Shown here: one piece after another, positions 52,767 through 61,120 of the stretch
How the letters are laid out: every line of letters starts with the position of its first letter
Position numbering within the stretch: the stretch's first letter is position 1
Source of the DNA: Verrucomicrobiota bacterium
GTDB taxonomy: Bacteria; Verrucomicrobiota; Verrucomicrobiia; Chthoniobacterales; Terrimicrobiaceae
Assembly: GCA_017305195.1 (NCBI GenBank)
Contig: JAFKMU010000046.1
Location: 1-64,000, forward strand
DNA: 64,000 nt
Direction of reading: 5' to 3'
Position numbers and translations under genes: made by a program
Notes under the pieces: model-generated
Told to the model about the DNA's origin: nothing
The model's input: only the letters and a program-made list of their open reading frames with translations
Databases searched by the model: none

Positions 52767-53887
52767 AAAACAACGCACGCCACCTGATGCTGTCCGCATT
52801 GGCAATGCTCTCGCTTGCCGGATGTGGAAAACCGCCGGAGCCCAGCGCCTCAACGCCCACCCCCGCCTCTTCTCCAGGTTCGTCGCCAGCGGCGGCCGCC
52901 GCAACTCCTGCTCCCCAGGCAGAGGAGAAAAAGCTCAATATCTTCTGCTGGTCCGAGTACATCCCGCAGGACGTCATTGATGCATTTTCCAAGGAAACCG
53001 GCATCCAGGTGTCGGTGGAGAACTATGCATCCAACGAGGAAATGCTCGCCAAGCTCCTCGCGGGCGGAGGCAGCTATGACCTGATCCAGCCGAGCGAATA
53101 CGCCATCGAGGGCCTGATCGCGGAAAATCTCCTCGTCCCGATCGATCACGCGCTCATTCCCAACCTCAAGAACATCGCTCCAGAGTTCCTGAACATGTCC
53201 TTCGATCCGGGCAACAAATACACAGTCCCCTACATGGCCGGCACAGTGGGCATCGTCGTGAACACCGAGCTGGTGAAAGACGAGATCACGGGCTTCAATG
53301 ATGTCTTCCAGGACAAGTACAAGAAGAACATCGTGGTGCTCGACGACGCTCGCGAAATCGTCACCTGGGCAATGCTCTCCCAAGGCATCCCGGTGAACGA
53401 CGTCACCGATGAGAACCTGGAAAAGGTGAAACCGACGGTGGCGAAGTGGGTGCAGCTCGTGAAAGTCTATGACTCCGACAGCCCGAAGACCGCGCTGCTC
53501 AACGGCGACGTCGCTCTCGGCGTCGTATGGGGCGGCGAAGGCGCGCTCCTCCTGAATGCCGACAAGAAGTTCAAGTGGGTCATGCCCAAGGAGGGCACGC
53601 ACCTCTTCATCGACAGCCTCGCGATCCCGAAAATCGCCAAGCACCCGACGAACGCGCAGCAGTTCATGAACTTCATCCTGCGCCCCGACATCAGCGTGAA
53701 AATGTCCGACGCGTTTCCTTACCTGAACCCGAATGCCGCAGCCCGCCCGCTGCTCACCAAGGAACAGCAGGAAAACCCGGCCAGCTTCCCCTCCGCCGAG
53801 CAGATCTCCAAGATGCAGACCTTCAAGGATATCGGCGGACAGGCCACGAAAGTCGACGAACTCGTCACCTCGCTGAAAGCTGAATAA
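52763..53887 (+). CDS. potD: Polyamine-binding lipoprotein PotD
   Basis: The 374-residue protein has a signal sequence with lipobox LSLAGC (lipidated C21) and a Pro/Ser/Ala-rich linker. The periplasmic binding domain starts LNIFCWSEYIPQDVIDAFSK, the usual PotD/PotF opening. YDLIQPSEY, VPYMAGTVGIVVNT and ALGVVWGGEG fit polyamine-binding proteins. Putrescine or spermidine is the likely ligand; closely related binders of other cations cannot be excluded. It lies between potC and potB. Confidence 0.93.
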   Translation: MKNNARHLMLSALAMLSLAGCGKPPEPSASTPTPASSPGSSPAAAAATPAPQAEEKKLNIFCWSEYIPQDVIDAFSKETGIQVSVENYASNEEMLAKLLAGGGSYDLIQPSEYAIEGLIAENLLVPIDHALIPNLKNIAPEFLNMSFDPGNKYTVPYMAGTVGIVVNTELVKDEITGFNDVFQDKYKKNIVVLDDAREIVTWAMLSQGIPVNDVTDENLEKVKPTVAKWVQLVKVYDSDSPKTALLNGDVALGVVWGGEGALLLNADKKFKWVMPKEGTHLFIDSLAIPKIAKHPTNAQQFMNFILRPDISVKMSDAFPYLNPNAAARPLLTKEQQENPASFPSAEQISKMQTFKDIGGQATKVDELVTSLKAE

Positions 53888-53890
53888 CCG

Positions 53891-54772
53891 ATGGCCGGAA
53901 TCAGCGCCGCTGCAGCGGATCTCGGAGCATCCGCCTACAAACGGCGGCCCAGTTGGGTCGCCTGGCTGGTCTTTGCCCCGTTGGCGGCGTGGCTGATTCT
54001 GTTTGTCATCGTCCCGACTCTGACCCTGGTCGCGCTGAGCTTCGGCGAACAGCGCGGCCTGGGCACGGTCGAGTTCACTTTTACTCTTGAGAACTACCAG
54101 CGAGCCTTCAACTGGACATGGCTGAAGGTCTTCTGGACCTCGATCTGGTACGCCCTGCTCACGACCGGCATCTGCATGGTCATCGGCTACCCGGTCGCCT
54201 ACTACATCGGTCGATCACCGGAGAACATGAGGAACATGCTCCTCACACTCGTGATGATCCCTTTCTGGACGAGCTTCCTCATCCGCACTTATGCGTGGAT
54301 CACCATCCTGAGCAAGGAAGGTCTCATCAACAGCTTCCTCGTCGCCGCCAGGATCGTCCCGGAGCCGATCACGATCCTCTACACCCCTTTTGCCGCCGTA
54401 TTAGGACTCGTTTATAACTATCTGCCCTTCATGATCCTGCCGATCTATACGAGCGTCGAGCGGTTGGATAATGCCATGATCGAGGCGGCCTACGATCTCG
54501 GTGCGCGCCCGGTCCGAGCCTTTTCGCAAATCATTATCCCCCTCACCAGTCCCGGCATCGTGGCCGGAGCACTGCTCGTCTTTGTTCCCTCCATAGCGAT
54601 GTTTGCGATCACCAACCTCATGGGCGGAGGCGATCCTCCCACCATCGGCGAGGTGATTTACAAACAATTCACCTCCGGCCGTGCCCAACCCTTTGGCGCC
54701 GCCCTGGGAACGCTGCTGCTGCTGATCTTTATATTTACCCTATGGATCGGGCGGAGGCGGAGCGAGGAATAG
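53891..54772 (+). CDS. potB: Spermidine/putrescine ABC transporter permease PotB
   Basis: The 293-residue protein has six TM helices and the permease motif IEAAYDLGARPVRAFSQIIIP. FWTSFLIRTYAWITILSKEG is characteristic of PotB. The gene order potC-potD-potB differs from the common potA-B-C-D. The next gene, pyk, starts 79 nt downstream. Confidence 0.93.
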   Translation: MAGISAAAADLGASAYKRRPSWVAWLVFAPLAAWLILFVIVPTLTLVALSFGEQRGLGTVEFTFTLENYQRAFNWTWLKVFWTSIWYALLTTGICMVIGYPVAYYIGRSPENMRNMLLTLVMIPFWTSFLIRTYAWITILSKEGLINSFLVAARIVPEPITILYTPFAAVLGLVYNYLPFMILPIYTSVERLDNAMIEAAYDLGARPVRAFSQIIIPLTSPGIVAGALLVFVPSIAMFAITNLMGGGDPPTIGEVIYKQFTSGRAQPFGAALGTLLLLIFIFTLWIGRRRSEE

Positions 54773-54851
54773 AACTTGCTTCCCGAGGCTAAACACGTCA
54801 GGTGAGACGGCGCCCGGCACCGGGCAACCACTCCACACACACGATCCATTA

Positions 54852-56255
54852 ATGCGAAAAACGAAAATTATCTGTACCCTCGGTCCCGCGACGGACTCGC
54901 CGGAAAAGCTCCGCGCGCTCATCCTCGCCGGAGCGAATGTCTTCCGTCTGAACATGAGCCACGCTCCGCACGACTGGGTGCGGGAGGTGGTGAAGCGCAT
55001 CCGCGCCATCTCAGCCGAACTGGGTGTCATCACCGGCATCCTCATGGACACTCAGGGACCAGCCATCCGTACAGGCGATCTCCCGGCCAAGCTCAACCTG
55101 ACACCGGGCGACATTTTTGAGTTCACTGTCCGCGGAGAGAAGAGCGAAGACTGCCATTCGGTCGACGTCAACTACGAGGGTCTCGTGAATGACATCTCGG
55201 TCGGCGATGTCGTCCTCGTCGACAACGGCGTGATCCACATGAAGGTGCTCGAAAAAGATCACCACCGCATCCGCTGTGAAGTTCTGACCCAGGGCGTGCT
55301 CGGCTCCCGCCGCCACATCAACCTCCCCGGAGTCAAGGTCAACCTCCCTCCCCTCACGGAGAAGGACCTCAAGGACATCGAAGTCGGCGTCGAGGTCGGC
55401 GTGGATTACGTCGCCCTCAGTTTTTGTCGTGAAGCCGCCGACATCGAGGCCCTCAAGCGCGTTCTCGCCGAGTCGGGCAGTCAGGCTCGCGCCATCGCCA
55501 AGATCGAAGACCAGCATGCCGTCACGGTCATCGACGATATCATCCGCAGCGCCGACGTCGTGATGGTCGCCCGGGGTGACCTCGGCATCGAGTGCCCGAT
55601 GGAGGAACTTCCGATCATTCAACGCCGCATCGTGAAACGTTGCATCACCCTGGGACGCCAGGTGATCGTCGCCACCCACATGCTGGAGTCGATGATCGAG
55701 AACCCCCTCCCGACGCGCGCCGAAATCACCGACATCGCGAATGCCGTCTTTGAGCAGGCCGATGCCATCATGCTCAGCGGCGAAACCACCGTGGGCAAAT
55801 ACCCGGTCGAGTGCGTACAGGTGTTTGACCGCGTGGCGCGCCGTATCGAGCGCAGCGGAGGGGCGGAGTTCGCCGAGTTTGCCGAGATCAACGATGTACG
55901 GCAGAAGGCGGTCAAATCGGCCGTCTCGCTCGCCAACAGCATCCCGGGATCAAAGATCGTCGTCTTCACCAAGCGCGGATACATGGCCGATCACTTCAGC
56001 CAGTTGCGCCCGAAGGACGCCCCCATCTTCGCCTTCACGCCGAGTGCACACGTCGCACGCCGCCTCACGCTGAACTGGGCCACGCTGCCCATCGTAATGC
56101 CGTTTGACCTGAATCCCGAGTACACCATCGCCGAAGCCGAGAAGGTCCTTCTCCGTCTCGGCCTGGTCGAGGTCGGCACCCAGCTCGTCGTCCTCACGGA
56201 CGTCATGACGGGCAAGGACCGCTTCGACTCGATCCAGGTGCGCCGCGTCGCCTAA
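54852..56255 (+). CDS. pyk: Pyruvate kinase
   Basis: Pyruvate kinase transfers phosphate from phosphoenolpyruvate to ADP in the last step of glycolysis. The 467-residue protein starts MRKTKIICTLGPATDSPEKL and has the signature AIAKIEDQHAV with the catalytic lysine, MVARGDLGIECP, the ATHMLESMI segment and a C-terminal allosteric domain. The length is that of the short bacterial form. A good terminator follows. Confidence 0.97.
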   Translation: MRKTKIICTLGPATDSPEKLRALILAGANVFRLNMSHAPHDWVREVVKRIRAISAELGVITGILMDTQGPAIRTGDLPAKLNLTPGDIFEFTVRGEKSEDCHSVDVNYEGLVNDISVGDVVLVDNGVIHMKVLEKDHHRIRCEVLTQGVLGSRRHINLPGVKVNLPPLTEKDLKDIEVGVEVGVDYVALSFCREAADIEALKRVLAESGSQARAIAKIEDQHAVTVIDDIIRSADVVMVARGDLGIECPMEELPIIQRRIVKRCITLGRQVIVATHMLESMIENPLPTRAEITDIANAVFEQADAIMLSGETTVGKYPVECVQVFDRVARRIERSGGAEFAEFAEINDVRQKAVKSAVSLANSIPGSKIVVFTKRGYMADHFSQLRPKDAPIFAFTPSAHVARRLTLNWATLPIVMPFDLNPEYTIAEAEKVLLRLGLVEVGTQLVVLTDVMTGKDRFDSIQVRRVA

Positions 56256-56280
56256 GGCGATCGGCCAGACCGCTCATCTC

Positions 56281-56320
56281 AGCCCTCTGCGGGAGCCATC
56301 TCGCAGGGGGCTTTTTTTTG
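56281..56320 (+). terminator. Rho-independent terminator after pyk
   Basis: AGCCCTCTGCGGGA and TCTCGCAGGGGGCT form a long stem (within 56281-56312, with minor mismatches), followed by a run of eight T residues. Confidence 0.9.
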
Positions 56321-56335
56321 ACCCGAAAGCCGCGC

Positions 56336-57541
56336 CTACTTCGCTGGCTCGCGGTAGCTGATGGGAATGATGCCCATCTTGCGAGCCTCTGCGATGTCGA
56401 TGATCTGGTAATCAGACTCCTTCGGGTCCTCGAGTTTTTTCCAGGAGTCGTTGAGCTCTTCATTTCCCGTCTGCACGGCCGCCTCAAAGGCAAACCAGCC
56501 CGGTGCTTTCCTCCGCACTTTGAGTTCCTTTTTCGGAATCCAGTCGACGCCCTCGGAGGCCTCTTCGGCCTTGTCACCCATCATGGTGGTCTCGATCGCA
56601 ATGGTCTCCTCCCCATCCTCATCGAGATCAACCGCGAGGAACATATGGCCGGGAATGCTGACGAGGTAGGGATTGAGGCCGATCTTTCTGAGGATCGACG
56701 CCATGAGCACGCTGCCATCGACGCAATTGGCCTGGCGGGCCTTGATGGCATCATCGAAAAGCCGGACGTGCTGGCGGGAGACCTCATCGGAATCCGTCGC
56801 CGTCGTCGTGATGTCGCTGTATCGGAATCCCCTCTCCTGCAACACGTGCCAGATGGCAAACACCTGATCTGCCACCACCGCGGGGTCCTCGCTTTGATAA
56901 CCATCGAAGGAACTCACGATACCCGTATCCAGCGCCTCCCGGAGAATCCCGTCAATCCACGGATGGTTTTCGTTCACATAAGCAGCGAACAGCCAGCTGT
57001 AATCGGAAACGTCCCCCTCCTCGTCCGATTCGGATACGGCGAACATGCAGTCATTGATCGTCTGCAAGGTCACATCCCGGGTCTGTTCCCCGAGCTCCTT
57101 GCCGTTGACCGACACCTTGAAAGTCACGCTGAGCGGCGTGGCCTGTCGGGTGGCCAGCAAAGCATCGAAGCGAAATTTCGGATTGGGGAAAATCATCCAC
57201 GTATCCGCCCGCTTCGGGACTTTTCCGTCAAAGACTCCCCCCTCCATCACCGCATTGGGCTTCACCTCGACGCGCACGGTATCGCCGCTTTTCAGCCCGT
57301 CGACACTCACCCCCACCACCCCATTCTCCTGTCCGAGGACATGCCCGGCCCATTTGGCAAAGACGTCTTCACCCGGCTTGAGCGTCGCCGTGCTGAAGAT
57401 CATCGACGGGTAGAGCTCGTCCTTGGGATAAACCACCGGCTCCCACTCGATCTCCGCCCAAAGGGATGAAGTTGCCACAAGGGCGGATGCCAGCAAAAAA
57501 AGATTCCGAAGGTTCACGGCGACAGGACTCTGCGAGTCCAT
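56336..57541 (-). CDS. Secreted transglutaminase-like protein
   Basis: The 401-residue protein has a signal peptide (NLRNLFLLASALVATSSLWA). An N-terminal beta-rich region (about 30-170) is followed by a transglutaminase-like segment (about 210-330). There QANCVDGSVLMASILRKIG holds the likely nucleophilic cysteine, and IPGHMFLAVDLDEDG the histidine and aspartate of the triad. Activity could be protein cross-linking or peptide cleavage outside the cytoplasm. No dedicated neighbour suggests its target. Confidence 0.8.
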   Translation of the reverse strand: MDSQSPVAVNLRNLFLLASALVATSSLWAEIEWEPVVYPKDELYPSMIFSTATLKPGEDVFAKWAGHVLGQENGVVGVSVDGLKSGDTVRVEVKPNAVMEGGVFDGKVPKRADTWMIFPNPKFRFDALLATRQATPLSVTFKVSVNGKELGEQTRDVTLQTINDCMFAVSESDEEGDVSDYSWLFAAYVNENHPWIDGILREALDTGIVSSFDGYQSEDPAVVADQVFAIWHVLQERGFRYSDITTTATDSDEVSRQHVRLFDDAIKARQANCVDGSVLMASILRKIGLNPYLVSIPGHMFLAVDLDEDGEETIAIETTMMGDKAEEASEGVDWIPKKELKVRRKAPGWFAFEAAVQTGNEELNDSWKKLEDPKESDYQIIDIAEARKMGIIPISYREPAK

Positions 57542-57626
57542 TAGGGGAAATCCCCGACCTTGTAAAGATGCGCGTCAGGGCGTCGCAAAGATAGCTAACA
57601 CCTCCGCACACCCCGCTCTCGCCGGG

Positions 57627-58412
57627 CTATTTCCGAAGCGGCAGCCACTGCAGCACCCGCTGGATCTGCTGGTCCCAGTAGTCCCAGCTATGGCCAAAGC
57701 CGTCATGCTCCTCGTAGGTGAACGGGAGATTGAGCTTTGCCGCATGGGAGGCAAACTTCCTGTTCCCCGGCAGCAGATAATCCTCCGTGCCGCAGCAGGA
57801 ATAAATCGCCGGAACCTTCGTGCCAGCTCGCGCCAGTTTGCGACTGATGGCAAAGAGATCCGACCGGCCGCCGCCGATCCTGGCGCAGTCTCCAAAGGCC
57901 GATCCCATCACCACATGCCAGTGTTCATCCCGCCCATGCGAGATATTGGCGACATCGACCGCACCGGAGAGGCTCGCTACGGCTGCGTACTTCTCCGGTT
58001 GGGTCAGGGCGAGATAAAGTGCGCCATATCCGCCCATGGAAAGCCCGGCGATGAAATTGTCCTGCCGCCGTTCCGATAGCGGAAAAAATCCCCGCGCAAC
58101 CTCAAGCAGTTCCTCCTTGAAAAACGTGGCGTATTTCGGACCCGAGGCCATGTCCTGATACCAGCTCAGATTTCCGGCGGGCATGATCACCGCCAGACCC
58201 AGATCAGCGGCATATCGCTCGATCGAAGTGCGCCGCGCCCAGATCGTATGGTCGTCGCTCATGCCATGCAGGAGGACGAGCACCGGGTGCTTCTTTCCCC
58301 GCACCCGGCCTTTCATTCCGATCTGCCCCTGAGTTGCCTGAGGCAGGATCACATTCATCGAACACGACAGCCCGAGCGACTCGGAGAAAAAGCGACATTC
58401 CAAAAAAGCCAT
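57627..58412 (-). CDS. Esterase D/CE1-type alpha/beta hydrolase
   Basis: The 261-residue protein matches the Esterase (PF00756-like) family. It has VLVLLHGMSDDHTIWARRTS, the nucleophile S125 in AGLSMGGYGAL, CCGTEDYLL with the likely acid, and the His in DGFGHSWDYW. It has no signal peptide. Substrates could be short acyl esters, as for tributyrin esterase. It is the last gene before the integrated element, and its start codon is intact. Confidence 0.9.
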   Translation of the reverse strand: MAFLECRFFSESLGLSCSMNVILPQATQGQIGMKGRVRGKKHPVLVLLHGMSDDHTIWARRTSIERYAADLGLAVIMPAGNLSWYQDMASGPKYATFFKEELLEVARGFFPLSERRQDNFIAGLSMGGYGALYLALTQPEKYAAVASLSGAVDVANISHGRDEHWHVVMGSAFGDCARIGGGRSDLFAISRKLARAGTKVPAIYSCCGTEDYLLPGNRKFASHAAKLNLPFTYEEHDGFGHSWDYWDQQIQRVLQWLPLRK

Positions 58413-58576
58413 GTCTGTAGGGCTATCAGAAACCCGCTATCCAAATCGATCCCGAGATTGAGCCGGTAGCTGAAAAATGAACGGCGCTGCCATCCTCGAA
58501 TGTATCCGCAGCGAAGGGCTGGACGGGAGGGATGGTGCGCGATGCAGGGTTCGAATACGTTGATTTTACTCTGTAG

Positions 58577-58604
58577 TTGACAATTTCACGGCCTTGGGTA
58601 ACAT
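58577..58604 (+). promoter_or_regulatory. Candidate sigma-70-type promoter of the integrase gene
   Basis: A perfect -35 box TTGACA (58577-58582) is followed after 16 nt by TAACAT (58599-58604; 4 of 6 matches). Transcription would then start near 58611, downstream of the ATG at 58605. That favours the second ATG, at 58629, which also has an AAGG ribosome-binding sequence (58618-58621). Confidence 0.45.
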
Positions 58605-58628
58605 ATGGGTAACAATCAAGGTTATCCA

Positions 58629-59924
58629 ATGGCAACAATCATCCCCAAGGACAGCAAAAGCGAGCGCGGCCCGCTGGAAATTATCGAAGGAAAAGGCATC
58701 AAGGTTCCAATCTACCTCGCCTTACGGCGCGGGGAAGAAAGTTATCTTCTGGCCTACTACAAGGAGGGTAAGAGGAAGATGGAACGGGTGGCGAGCATCG
58801 AGGATGCCCGGCGCAGGGCGAAGGCGCTCATTGACGAGCTATCGGCGGGCAAGCTGCATGTCACCACCTTCACGCTCAAGCAGACGGCGGCGATCACGGA
58901 CGCCTTGGAAATCATCGAGCCGTTCAAAGTCGGCCTGACGGACATTGCCCGGCAATACGCGGACGCGCGGCGAATTTTGGGGGATGTGTCGATTCTGCAA
59001 GCGGCGGAATTCTACGCCAAAAATCGGGAACAGGAGATGCGCCGGGGCGCATTGCAGCCGATCACCCTGCCCGATCTGGTGACGAAATACCTGGCTGCCA
59101 TCGAGGGCAAGAAATCCAAGCGTTACGTGGAAGACCTCACCTCGAAGCTCAAGCGGGCGGCCAAGGCGTTTGACGGTCAGATACGGGAGATTCGGGCGGA
59201 CGACATCGACAAGTGGCTGGACGGGATGGACGACGCCGGGGATCGCACGAAGAACAATTACCGAATGGCGCTCGTCACGCTGTTTTCCTACGCCCGCGAC
59301 AAGAACCACCTGCCACGCGGCGAACAGACCGAAGCGGAATTCGTCACCCGGCATGACGGCAAGAAGGGCGGTGCCATCGGCATTTATACCTCGAAAGAGT
59401 TCGCCACCCTGCTCAATTACGTGGACGAGCGGTTCTTGCCCTTCGTGGCCCTCGGGGGTTTTGCGGGGCTGCGGAGCGTTGAAATCCTGCGGCTGGAATG
59501 GAAGGACATTTGGTTTGAGAAAGGCTATGTCGAGGTTGGCCGGGACAAATCCAAGACCGCCACGCGGCGGCTGGCCCCGATCTGCCCGGCTTTGGCGGAA
59601 TGGCTCAAGCCCTACGCCAAGAAAGACGGCCCGGTTTTGCCGGACATTCGGAACGAGGTTCATTTTACCCGGTTGTTTGCGGCGGCAAAATCCACGCTGA
59701 ACGATGAGAAAGGCAAACCGAGAGTGAAGTTGGTTCACAATGGGCTGCGGCATTCGTTCTGCTCCTACCGCATGGCGGTGACGAAAAGCGCCGCCCAGGT
59801 CGCGCTAGAGGCCGGAAACAGCCCGAAAATGCTGTTTGAACACTACCGGGAGCTTGTGACGGAAACGGAGGGCAAGGAATGGTTTTCCCTCACGCCCAAG
59901 ACGGTGCGGAAGATGCTTGCCTGA
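58629..59924 (+). CDS. Tyrosine recombinase/integrase
   Basis: The 431-residue protein has an Arm/core-binding N-terminal part and a C-terminal catalytic domain. Catalytic residues are R282 (GFAGLRSVEI), R374 (HNGLRHSFCSY) and the nucleophile Y406 (EHYREL). The histidines usual in HxLRH and GHS read N371 and Asn (GNS) here, as in an integrase subgroup I associate with Verrucomicrobia. An in-frame ATG at 58605 would add eight residues, but the promoter position favours 58629. It probably integrates and excises the element and is convergent with the Xis-like gene. Confidence 0.92.
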   Translation: MATIIPKDSKSERGPLEIIEGKGIKVPIYLALRRGEESYLLAYYKEGKRKMERVASIEDARRRAKALIDELSAGKLHVTTFTLKQTAAITDALEIIEPFKVGLTDIARQYADARRILGDVSILQAAEFYAKNREQEMRRGALQPITLPDLVTKYLAAIEGKKSKRYVEDLTSKLKRAAKAFDGQIREIRADDIDKWLDGMDDAGDRTKNNYRMALVTLFSYARDKNHLPRGEQTEAEFVTRHDGKKGGAIGIYTSKEFATLLNYVDERFLPFVALGGFAGLRSVEILRLEWKDIWFEKGYVEVGRDKSKTATRRLAPICPALAEWLKPYAKKDGPVLPDIRNEVHFTRLFAAAKSTLNDEKGKPRVKLVHNGLRHSFCSYRMAVTKSAAQVALEAGNSPKMLFEHYRELVTETEGKEWFSLTPKTVRKMLA

Positions 59925-60080
59925 GCCGAACGGCCCTTGCCCTGACCGCCTCGCCGGGATGCGGCCCTGCTCCCCCTTGGGCGACAGTCCCGATCACGGA
60001 GCGGAAACGGGCAAAGCGCGGAAAACGACAGGGCCGGTTTCAATCCAACTACCTTCCCCACTCTTCTTTCCTACCCAGCA

Positions 60081-60305
60081 CTATCTCAAAACTTCGTCGA
60101 GGCTCGCTTTGGTGGATTGCCGGAGGGCTTCGAGGAGTTCGCGTTTGCGGAAGAGGCGGTGCCTCCCGAGTTTATATGAAGGCAGCAAGCCTCGGGAGAC
60201 ATATTGACGCAAAGAGGAAAACGGCACCCCCAACCATTCGGCGGCTTCCCGTATGGCGATAAACTCGGTGTTTTCAGAAATTGCGCGGTTCGGTTTCGGC
60301 GGCAT
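60081..60305 (-). CDS. Excisionase-type MerR-like HTH protein
   Basis: The 74-residue protein carries a winged-helix of the excisionase/HTH_17 type: FIAIREAAEWLGVPFSSLRQ, YVSRGLLPSYKLGRHRLF and KRELLEALRQ. It probably directs excision by the integrase or regulates the element. The ATG at 60305 gives a compact start; the frame is open further upstream but without family similarity. The stretch 59925-60080 towards the integrase shows no gene. Confidence 0.87.
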   Translation of the reverse strand: MPPKPNRAISENTEFIAIREAAEWLGVPFSSLRQYVSRGLLPSYKLGRHRLFRKRELLEALRQSTKASLDEVLR

Positions 60306-60337
60306 GACTTGAGGGACATTGGAAGTTTGAGGATGAG

Positions 60338-60393
60338 GCTGAACGAACCGTGTGCCGGGCTGATCCGCGCCGGCACACGGCCATGCGTTCAGC
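60338..60393. repeat. Two-tier inverted repeat between xis-like and hypothetical gene
   Basis: The inner arms CCGTGTGCCGG (60348-60358) and CCGGCACACGG (60370-60380) match perfectly over 11 bp with an 11-nt loop. Outer arms GCTGAACG (60338-60345) and CGTTCAGC (60386-60393) add 8 bp across a small internal loop. The outer right arm overlaps the stop of the upstream hypothetical gene. It could be a terminator-like or attenuating structure, or a site for Int/Xis or a regulator. There is no T-run. Confidence 0.6.
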
Positions 60394-60751
60394 CAAGTTT
60401 GATACCTTCGTTGTGAATGAAGGTTTTGGCGCGGTTGAGAAGCTGTTGCTCCTGATGTTCCGGCTTCATCTTGGAACTGATGAACGCCTTGATGCGCTTC
60501 ACCAGGTCGGCCTGCTCCGGCTTGGCCAGCCAAGCCTTGACCTTCTCGGTGTAGGTTCGCATTTGGTCACGGTCCTGCATCTTCCGCAGGAGGAACTTGC
60601 GTTCCAACTGCTCGCGGGGCAGTTCCTTGACGAATTGCACCAAGCCGGGTTCCTCCTTCATGAAGGTATCGAGCTTGGCGTTGATCTCGGGGTTCACTTT
60701 GAATTGGCCGTTTTGGGCTGCGGCCTTTTTCTTCGGGGTTTCGATTGCCAT
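60389..60751 (-). CDS. Hypothetical element-encoded protein
   Basis: The 120-residue product is helical and rich in Lys/Glu/Gln (KEEPGLVQFVKELPREQLER; KAWLAKPEQADLVKRIK). It has no TM helix, signal peptide or cysteine motif, and I do not recognise a family. It lies in the same direction as the secretion genes and just before the Xis-like gene. It may be an accessory DNA-processing or regulatory factor of the element. Confidence 0.65.
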   Translation of the reverse strand: MAIETPKKKAAAQNGQFKVNPEINAKLDTFMKEEPGLVQFVKELPREQLERKFLLRKMQDRDQMRTYTEKVKAWLAKPEQADLVKRIKAFISSKMKPEHQEQQLLNRAKTFIHNEGIKLG

Positions 60752-60823
60752 ATATGATGGATGTTGTGCGCGGCGTTTGGGTTCCCGTAGCCGTGCGGAT
60801 TGACGGGTTCGATGGATGAGGGG

Positions 60824-61120
60824 TTACGCCTTGGCCGGGGCGGATTTCAGGTCAGGGATTTTGTCGTCGTCCTCGTCGTCGAGGGGGCTGCCGCGCAATC
60901 CGCCGATTTGCTGCATGATGGATTTGAGAAACCGCTGGGCGATTTTGCGGGGGCTGAGACGCTGGCTTTCCGCGTTCAGCATGACTTGAACAAGCTGGTT
61001 GGTCGGAACGCGGATACCGGCTCTTTCGACAATTTCGGATGCCTCGCGGAAGATCGCGAAAGTATCTTCATCGAGGGTGACGGTGATGCTGGCGGGCTTG
61101 GTGATGTTCATGGATTTCAT
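60824..61120 (-). CDS. Hypothetical element protein, possible ribbon-helix-helix
   Basis: The 98-residue protein has a strand-helix-helix start (ASITVTLDEDTFAIFREASE, then RAGIRVPTNQLVQVMLN), which could be an RHH DNA-binding fold, followed by a basic helix and an acidic tail (DDEDDDK). Its ATG overlaps the stop of the upstream lipoprotein gene, so it is part of the secretion operon. A relaxosome-accessory or regulatory role is a guess. A second in-frame ATG lies at 61111. Confidence 0.6.
   Translation of the reverse strand: MKSMNITKPASITVTLDEDTFAIFREASEIVERAGIRVPTNQLVQVMLNAESQRLSPRKIAQRFLKSIMQQIGGLRGSPLDDEDDDKIPDLKSAPAKA

Noticed and set aside
54812-54825. GCCCGGCACCGGGC hairpin between potB and pyk as terminator
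   Set aside because: The loop would be only two bases and no T-run follows; it is more likely an incidental palindrome.
58548-58562. GGTTCGAATAC before the integrase as a possible tRNA 3' end (attL)
   Set aside because: The flanking bases cannot form a T-stem and no acceptor sequence follows, so a tRNA attachment site is not supported.
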